Part shown: positions 1 through 5,388 of the stretch, in pieces
How the letters are laid out: every line of letters starts with the position of its first letter
Numbering within the stretch: the first letter of the stretch is position 1
Position numbers and translations under genes: made by a program
The notes under the pieces: model-generated
Databases searched by the model: none
The model's input: only the letters and a program-made list of their open reading frames with translations
Told to the model about the DNA's origin: nothing
NCBI GenBank assembly: GCA_003155175.1
Contig: PMFP01000089.1
Span: 13,641 to 19,028, forward strand
Direction: 5' to 3'
Origin: Vulcanimicrobiota bacterium
GTDB taxonomy: Bacteria; Vulcanimicrobiota; Vulcanimicrobiia; Vulcanimicrobiales; Vulcanimicrobiaceae
DNA: 5,388 nucleotides

Positions 1-1838
<1,838 letters not shown>

Positions 1839-1863
1839 CGATTCGCACCTGACGGGAAACAAG

Positions 1864-1908
1864 CCGAGGCGGCGCGTCGGACGATCGGCGCGCCGTCTCG
1901 GTCTTTTT
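1864..1908 (+). terminator. Rho-independent terminator of katG, possibly bidirectional
   Basis: Arms at 1864-1880 and 1885-1901 pair over 17 bp, counting three G-U wobbles, around an ACGA tetraloop. The outer 13 bp (CCGAGGCGGCGCG against CGCGCCGTCTCGG) contain one of the wobbles. TCTTTTT follows at 1902-1908, giving a classic plus-strand intrinsic terminator just after katG. Read on the minus strand, the hairpin lies 22 nt beyond the stop of the convergent SDR gene and is followed by the weaker CTTGTTT. It may therefore also end that transcript, less efficiently. Confidence 0.88.
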
Positions 1909-1923
1909 ACGACGTTTGACGGC

Positions 1924-2868
1924 TTACGCTGAGCTCGCGTTGCGGTAAAAGGCGATCGTTTCGCGGAGGCCCTCTTCGAGCGGGGTCGGGTCGTTCCAAA
2001 AGCGAGCGGCGAATTTCGACGAGTCTACGACGTACGGCCGATCCCATTGAAACCGCATCTCGACGATCTCTGCGGTTTCTTTGCTAAAGAGCCCGAGAAT
2101 CGGCACGAGGAATTGCGGCAACGCGGTGATGCGCGGCGCCACGCCGATCAGGCTGGCGGCAAGGGTCAGCACTTCACGAAGCGTACGCGTAGGGTGCGCG
2201 TTTGGAACGTGCCACGCTTGCCCGTATGCATCGTCGGGCGCGTCGGTGAGTGAGACGAGCGCGCGTGCGAAATCGGGGACGTAGGTAAAATCGTGCGTAT
2301 AGTCGGGGTTATAGGGAGCCAGCGCCGGCTTTCCGGCCAAGAGGCGCGCGATTCCGAACGTGGCAATCACGGACGTCGGCGCGTCCGGGCCGTAGAAATC
2401 GCTTGCGCGAACGGCCACGGAACGCACGCGGCCCGCATCGTGCGCCGTTTTCCACATGCGCGTAATCTCGGCGCGGAGCGCCGGCTTGCGGCCGTACGAC
2501 GTGAGCGGCATCTCCTCGGTGAGCGGGCTCGTCTGCGGTCCGTACGGATAGAGATTATCGGCAAAGACCAAGCGGGCGCCTGAAGCGGCGCATCCGTCGA
2601 GGAGATTTGCCATCGTTTGCGGCCAAACGCGCGCCCACAGTTCCGAGTCGTACGGAAAGCCGAGCGCGCAAACGACTGCGTCGACGTTCGCGCAGGCTCG
2701 GAGCGTCGCATCGCGATCCGTGGAATCCGCAGCCAAAAAGGAGCATCCGCTCTCGAGAGCCGGAGGATGCGAACGTTGGACGACCCGAACGGCGTCACCG
2801 CGCCGCGCAAAGCTTTTCGCGGTCTCGCGGCCGACGGCGCCGTAGCCAAATATGCTGATGGAGTGCAT
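1924..2868 (-). CDS. NAD(P)-dependent epimerase/dehydratase-like protein (atypical/extended SDR)
   Basis: Complete 314-aa cytosolic Rossmann-fold protein with no signal peptide. The N-terminus carries a G-x-G-x-x-G dinucleotide motif (Gly8, Gly10, Gly13 in IFGYGAVGRETA) immediately after the start, followed by a basic stretch (VVQRS) at the end of the second strand and ALG near residue 70. Extended-SDR landmarks follow: VFADNLYPYGP (102-111), VRASDFYGP (153-161), HDFTYVPDFARAL (192-204) and WHVPN (219-223). The catalytic YxxxK is not intact: the expected place reads SYGRKPALRAE, with Lys three rather than four residues after Tyr125. This suggests an atypical subgroup or a non-standard catalytic site; the substrate cannot be told. 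The ATG at 2868 is chosen because the Rossmann strand starts at residue 3. A weak Shine-Dalgarno GAG lies 8 nt upstream. The gene is divergent from the lipoprotein gene and convergent with katG. Confidence 0.9.
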   Translation of the reverse strand: MHSISIFGYGAVGRETAKSFARRGDAVRVVQRSHPPALESGCSFLAADSTDRDATLRACANVDAVVCALGFPYDSELWARVWPQTMANLLDGCAASGARLVFADNLYPYGPQTSPLTEEMPLTSYGRKPALRAEITRMWKTAHDAGRVRSVAVRASDFYGPDAPTSVIATFGIARLLAGKPALAPYNPDYTHDFTYVPDFARALVSLTDAPDDAYGQAWHVPNAHPTRTLREVLTLAASLIGVAPRITALPQFLVPILGLFSKETAEIVEMRFQWDRPYVVDSSKFAARFWNDPTPLEEGLRETIAFYRNASSA

Positions 2869-2986
2869 GCGATTATCTCGTCACGTACGGAGCGTATCGT
2901 AGACCTGGGAATTTGTGGCGAAGGTCCGGGCTGGGGCAGCGTCGCGGGAACGCGGTTGCCCGGCGTGGCATTACCCGAACGGCGTC
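2783..2986 (+). repeat. 14-bp direct repeat pair in the SDR 5' coding region and the lipoprotein leader
   Basis: ACCCGAACGGCGTC occurs at 2783-2796, inside the SDR gene, and at 2973-2986, just upstream of the lipoprotein Shine-Dalgarno site. The copies are 190 bp apart. It could be a regulatory site, a trace of a small duplication, or chance in GC-rich DNA; the flanks do not match. Confidence 0.25.
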
Positions 2987-3010
2987 TTACGCTTCCGGAG
3001 GGTCTGGCTC
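2869..3010. promoter_or_regulatory. Divergent intergenic region expected to hold two promoters
   Basis: This is the 142 bp between the divergent start codons of the SDR gene and the lipoprotein gene, so promoters for both should lie here. I found no convincing -35/-10 pair for a housekeeping sigma factor and no clear -24/-12 site on the plus strand. TACGAT on the minus strand (2896-2901) is a possible -10 element for the SDR gene but has no matching -35. A frame open back to GTG at 2915 extends upstream of the lipoprotein start, but I treat it as non-coding. Confidence 0.35.
2997..3002 (+). promoter_or_regulatory. Shine-Dalgarno site that fixes the lipoprotein start
   Basis: GGAGGG lies 8 nt before the ATG at 3011, an almost ideal ribosome-binding site. 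It supports 3011 over the upstream in-frame GTG at 2915, whose extra 32 residues would bury the lipoprotein signal peptide. Confidence 0.8.
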
Positions 3011-4471
3011 ATGATCGCTCGAGGTTTTCCGCACGTGTTCGCGATGGCGGCGGCTGCGCTCTTGCTGGCCGCATGCTCGGGAGGCGGCAGCGGTCCCCTC
3101 TCTCCGCAAGCCGGCGCCGTGCCGCAGGGCAGCGGCTACGTGGCGCAGTCGGCGGCTGCCGGCGGCGTGGGATCGCTGGCCCAAGCCGCGCCGCCGCTCC
3201 CAACCGCCGGACTCGATCTCGGCCTCAAAGTGCTTCCGAATCTTACCGCGCCAATCATCAACGATTCGGGAACGTTCCCGGGCGGTGCGATCATCGTAGG
3301 ATCGAACGGGGGCACGGGCGGGACCGGCGTCGAGGGCATCTCGGGCAGTGGCTACGGCGTGCTCGGTCTCGAGCAAAACACCGTCGCAGGCACCTACTTC
3401 AGCGGCGTATTCGGCAAGGCGACCGGCCCCAGCGCGTACGGTGTGTACGGCTACTCGGCTAAAGGCACGGGCGTTCGCGGGTACAGCGCGGTTGCTTCGT
3501 CGTACGGCGGGTATTTCTCAAACGGCGCTGTCGCCGGTACGGCGCTCGAGGCGGTTGCAAGCGGCGGCCTAGCCGGCGTCCCGGGCGGCGACGGCGTATT
3601 GGGCGTATCGCCGAATGGAGTCGGGGTTCTTGGGACGACCCAGTTCGCAAGCGGCGAGGGCGGCTCCGAGAGCGGCGTCGAGGGCGACGACAACTCGACC
3701 GACAAGGGCAATGCAGACAGCGGCGTCTTTGGAACGTCGAACTACGGACTGGGCGTTTCGGGCAACTCCACCAATGGTTGGGGCGTATGGGGATTCTCCC
3801 AGAACGGAACGGGGCTGTGGGGTCAAACGCAAAGCGTCGCCACGTGCATCAATCCGAGCAACCCCGAATTCTGCCCGGCAGCCAGGCCGGCGCTGTATCT
3901 TCAGGCGCCGGGCGCGGGCTCGAATACGGGTTCGACGACGCGCGGAATGGAGATCATCGCCAACGGCGGCGGCACCGGCGGCCAAAGCCACAATGGGGAC
4001 GTGATGTCGCTGGACGCATACGGCAACATGATCCTCGCGGGAGACCTCGTCGTTGACGGCACGATCAGCTGGGGTGGGCTCGCGTCTACGACGTGCGACC
4101 AATCTCCGGGTACGTGCGTGACTCCGCAGCTCAGCAGCGGCCGCTCCTCGCCGTCGCGAGCCGTCGAGCGCGTCGGCGAGGCGCAGCTCGTGGGCGGACA
4201 CGCCTTCGTCGGGCTCGATCCGTCGCTCGCCAAGACGATGGACCCGTCGCAATCCTATCATGTATTCGTCACGCCCGAGGGCGATTGCAACGGACTGTAC
4301 GTGACCGGAAAAACGAGCTCCGGATTCACGGTACGCGAGCTCCATCACGGAGCGTCATCGCTGGCGTTCGACTATCGCATCGTCGCGTCGGCGCGCCAAG
4401 TCGAGTTGCCGCACCCAGCCGGGCTTCCCATGGCGGTGCCTCTGCGCCGTCCGTCCGTACGCGAGAGGTAG
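3011..4471 (+). CDS. Secreted lipoprotein with GVxG decapeptide-like repeats and a conserved C-terminal domain
   Basis: Complete 486-aa protein of unknown function. Residues 1-22 form a lipoprotein signal peptide: Arg4, a hydrophobic AMAAAALLL core and the lipobox L19-A-A-C22. Ser23 at +2 would favour the outer membrane if the organism uses a Lol system. A Gly/Ala/Pro/Ser-rich linker runs to about residue 80. Residues 106-274 hold about twelve G-(V/L)-x-G units, resembling repeats I know from fibre-like bacterial surface proteins. Residues 340-355 (MILAGDLVVDGTISW) resemble the strand that ends such repeat stalks. Residues 384-460 form a compact C-terminal domain with GLDPSLA, YHVFVTPEGDCNGLYV, GFTVREL and FDYRIVASAR, a signature I recall from similar repeat proteins. 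A Pro/Arg-rich tail ends the protein. Cys279/Cys288 and Cys362/Cys369 may form disulfides outside the cytoplasm. The role is probably surface structure or adhesion. The DUF4255 gene follows 56 bp downstream. Confidence 0.88.
   Translation: MIARGFPHVFAMAAAALLLAACSGGGSGPLSPQAGAVPQGSGYVAQSAAAGGVGSLAQAAPPLPTAGLDLGLKVLPNLTAPIINDSGTFPGGAIIVGSNGGTGGTGVEGISGSGYGVLGLEQNTVAGTYFSGVFGKATGPSAYGVYGYSAKGTGVRGYSAVASSYGGYFSNGAVAGTALEAVASGGLAGVPGGDGVLGVSPNGVGVLGTTQFASGEGGSESGVEGDDNSTDKGNADSGVFGTSNYGLGVSGNSTNGWGVWGFSQNGTGLWGQTQSVATCINPSNPEFCPAARPALYLQAPGAGSNTGSTTRGMEIIANGGGTGGQSHNGDVMSLDAYGNMILAGDLVVDGTISWGGLASTTCDQSPGTCVTPQLSSGRSSPSRAVERVGEAQLVGGHAFVGLDPSLAKTMDPSQSYHVFVTPEGDCNGLYVTGKTSSGFTVRELHHGASSLAFDYRIVASARQVELPHPAGLPMAVPLRRPSVRER
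3326..3832 (+). repeat. Protein-level GVxG repeat array within the lipoprotein gene
   Basis: Units of the form G-V-x-G-x-S-x-x-G-x begin at residues 106, 116, 132, 144, 154, 195, 205, 222, 238, 248, 258 and 268 of the lipoprotein. The basic period is 10 residues. Insertions lengthen some units to 12-17, and one 41-residue interval (154-195) contains the segment SSYGGYFSNGAVAGTALEAV. The last four units form a regular run: GVFGTSNYGL, GVSGNSTNGW, GVWGFSQNGT, GLWGQTQ. The regularity suggests stacked beta-turns or a beta-solenoid/fibre. The repeat is clear in protein but diverged in DNA, so it is old rather than a recent tandem duplication. Confidence 0.85.
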
Positions 4472-4475
4472 GCCC

Positions 4476-4535
4476 ATGCGTACGGTACCGATCGCCTGCG
4501 TTGCACGACGCGCCCGGATGATGCGAGATGGCTAA
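4476..4535 (+). CDS. Possible 19-aa leader or coupling ORF before the DUF4255 gene
   Basis: ATG at 4476 opens a 19-codon frame reading MRTVPIACVARRARMMRDG, ending at TAA 4533-4535. GAGAGG (4463-4468), inside the last codons of the lipoprotein gene, lies 7 nt upstream and is a better ribosome-binding site than the one before the DUF4255 gene. The small frame overlaps the first 8 nt of that gene, so terminating ribosomes could re-initiate at 4528. The peptide itself resembles nothing I know, is Arg-rich and may have no function. Chance occurrence of such a short frame cannot be excluded. Confidence 0.3.
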   Translation: MRTVPIACVARRARMMRDG

Positions 4536-5055
4536 CTTTCAAGCGGTTTTCGCCGTGGGCGATTCTCTCGTAACGTTTCTGCAAGACGGTTACCACCCGG
4601 CTGCCGTCGGCTTTCCGTGTACGTTCAAACTGTTCTCGAGCTCCGATATGTCGTCGCAGGAGACGGCGACGGGCGACGCCGTCGTATCGCTATACTTGCA
4701 TCGGATTACCAACGACGAGACCGCGCGCGTCGCGCCGGCTCCGGGCGAGCGCCCCACGCTTTCCCTCGATCTGCACTATCTCGTTTCGTGCTGGGGCACG
4801 AGCGCCCAGGCCGAACAGACGATCCTCACGTGGACGATGCAATGGCTCGCAAAAAACCCGATCTTGGACGCTTCCGTTCTTTCTCTTTCCTCCGCAAACG
4901 CCGGATGGGCCGTCGGCGAGACCATCGAGATAACGCGGAGCGACCTCTCGCTCCAAGACATCCTGCGCATCTGGGATTCTATGGGACCGAAATATCGGCT
5001 AACGCTGTCTTACCGAGCGCGAGTCGTCCGCGTCGAACTTCCCAACGCTCCGTAG
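4528..5055 (+). CDS. DUF4255 / Pvc16 N-terminal domain protein (contractile-tail terminator-like)
   Basis: Complete 175-aa protein with no signal peptide or membrane segment, so cytosolic or part of a particle. It follows the DUF4255 (Pvc16_N) pattern throughout: an N-terminal helix (FQAVFAVGDSLVTFLQD, 4-20), VVSLYLHRI (52-60) followed by a variable loop, then the hallmark P-x-L-x-L-D-L-H-Y-L-V-x-x-W-G (76-90), an amphipathic helix ending NPILDASVL (110-118), and SLQDILRIWDSMG with the closing strand YRARVVRVE (162-170). In Afp/PVC-type extracellular contractile injection systems, the family member caps the tail tube and sheath. The length fits a single-domain member. The ATG at 4528 is the first start after an in-frame stop at 4519-4521; only a weak GGA lies 9 nt upstream. 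It is co-directional with the lipoprotein gene and convergent with a membrane protein gene, so no sheath or tube gene is adjacent in the window. Family assignment is from recalled motifs. Confidence 0.82.
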   Translation: MANFQAVFAVGDSLVTFLQDGYHPAAVGFPCTFKLFSSSDMSSQETATGDAVVSLYLHRITNDETARVAPAPGERPTLSLDLHYLVSCWGTSAQAEQTILTWTMQWLAKNPILDASVLSLSSANAGWAVGETIEITRSDLSLQDILRIWDSMGPKYRLTLSYRARVVRVELPNAP

Positions 5056-5081
5056 CGGATGACCGCATCTCGTTCGCTACG
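5051..5081. terminator. Hairpin overlapping the DUF4255 stop codon, candidate transcript end
   Basis: CGTAGCG (5051-5057, containing the TAG stop) pairs perfectly with CGCTACG (5075-5081). The stem extends inward to 12 bp with two wobbles (5051-5062 with 5070-5081), leaving a 7-nt loop. No T-run follows on the plus strand, so it is not a canonical intrinsic terminator. It sits between two convergent genes, where a 3'-end hairpin would be expected. Confidence 0.35.
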
Positions 5082-5125
5082 ACCGCGCAACCCGGACATA
5101 TCGACGGTCCTGCCGAGCCGAGCCG

Positions 5126-5388
5126 TTATCCGGCGGCGTTTTCTTTCAATGCCGGGATCAGGCGGTACGATTGCGTTGCGATCGCTGCGACCAGCAACGC
5201 CACGGTGGCGCCGAGCATCGTGTCGCCGAGACGGTGCAAGTCCGTAAGGTACAGCGTTCCGCCGGCGGGCAGCAGAATCACGATCGCAACCGCCGCGAGC
5301 AAGAATGCCATCGCCGGCTGCGCAAGACGGCTAGACGTCACGCGTGCGTTCTCTCTCGCGTTATGCGAGCACGATGATGACGAGTCGC
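5126..5388 (-). CDS. FUSC-like integral membrane protein, C-terminal end only
   Basis: The minus-strand frame is open from the right edge of the window to TAA at 5126-5128, giving the last 86 or so residues; the start lies outside. Two hydrophobic segments are visible: LAQPAMAFLLAAVAIVILLP, and MLGATVALLVAAIA after a short polar turn. Between them LYLTDLHRLGDTMLGA fits the R-x-x-D-T-x-x-G-A motif typical of FUSC / aromatic-acid-exporter-like inner-membrane proteins, which precedes the last membrane helix of the domain. The tail (YRLIPALKENAAG) is short and polar. Family members are proposed efflux or envelope proteins; the substrate here is unknown. A GTG at 5341 could act as a start, but the continuing open frame and family topology favour a longer protein. 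The gene is convergent with the DUF4255 gene, with 70 bp between stops. Confidence 0.6.
   Translation of the reverse strand, partial: DSSSSCSHNARENARVTSSRLAQPAMAFLLAAVAIVILLPAGGTLYLTDLHRLGDTMLGATVALLVAAIATQSYRLIPALKENAAG

Noticed and set aside
2956..2990. TTGCCC with TCTTAC as a promoter for the lipoprotein gene
   Set aside because: Spacing is 23 bp and the -10 match is poor, so not supportable as a sigma-70-type promoter.
2915..3010. Upstream GTG extension of the lipoprotein frame (32 extra residues)
   Set aside because: It would place the signal peptide internally and has no good Shine-Dalgarno, whereas ATG 3011 has GGAGGG at 8 nt and starts an intact lipoprotein signal.
2617..3462. Plus-strand open frame (281 codons) spanning the SDR 5' end, the intergenic region and the lipoprotein gene
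   Set aside because: Crosses two confidently assigned genes and an intergenic region, and translates to Arg-rich sequence without any motif.
3326..3832. Possible CRISPR or DNA tandem array in the repeat-rich region
   Set aside because: The repetition is at protein level with variable spacing and diverged codons, in one intact reading frame; no identical DNA repeats with regular spacers.
3569..4348. Long minus-strand open frame (259 codons) opposite the lipoprotein gene
   Set aside because: Arg/Ala-rich composition typical of an antisense shadow in GC-rich DNA. No recognisable domain, and the sense strand is clearly coding.
5059..5247. Small plus-strand frame after the DUF4255 gene
   Set aside because: Arg/Ser-rich, no domain, and overlaps the FUSC-like gene on the other strand, which has clear membrane segments.

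Overview
The window is about 62% GC by eye, with dense, mostly non-overlapping genes, as in a free-living high-GC bacterium. A lipoprotein signal sequence with a serine after the lipidated cysteine and an inner-membrane FUSC-like protein favour a diderm. The style of the glycine-rich lipoprotein recalls soil phyla such as Eremiobacterota/Vulcanimicrobiota, but that is only an impression and no marker gene here fixes the taxonomy.

Layout. (1) Positions 1-1838, plus strand: the C-terminal roughly 80% of a catalase-peroxidase (KatG), cut by the left edge. It ends at a strong hairpin with a T-run (1864-1908). (2) Positions 1924-2868, minus strand: a complete 314-aa NAD(P)-binding atypical/extended SDR protein, convergent with katG and sharing the hairpin between them. 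(3) Positions 2869-3010: a 142-bp divergent intergenic region that should hold the promoters of the SDR gene and of the next gene. (4) Positions 3011-4471, plus strand: a 486-aa lipoprotein with a Gly/Ala-rich linker, about twelve G-V-x-G repeat units and a conserved-looking C-terminal domain. (5) Positions 4476-4535: a possible 19-codon ORF with a good Shine-Dalgarno sequence that overlaps the start of the next gene. (6) Positions 4528-5055, plus strand: a complete 175-aa DUF4255/Pvc16-N protein, the family of the tail-terminator (cap) protein of extracellular contractile injection systems. (7) Positions 5126-5388, minus strand: the C-terminal end of a FUSC-like membrane protein, cut by the right edge.

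How they fit together. katG (peroxide detoxification), the SDR gene and the FUSC-like gene look like ordinary, independently transcribed genes. The part worth attention is the co-directional pair of repeat lipoprotein and DUF4255 protein, 56 bp apart and possibly translationally coupled through the small ORF. A contractile-tail cap gene with no sheath, tube or baseplate gene on either side inside the window, paired instead with a surface-anchored, fibre-like lipoprotein, is an unusual arrangement. Any shared function is inference.
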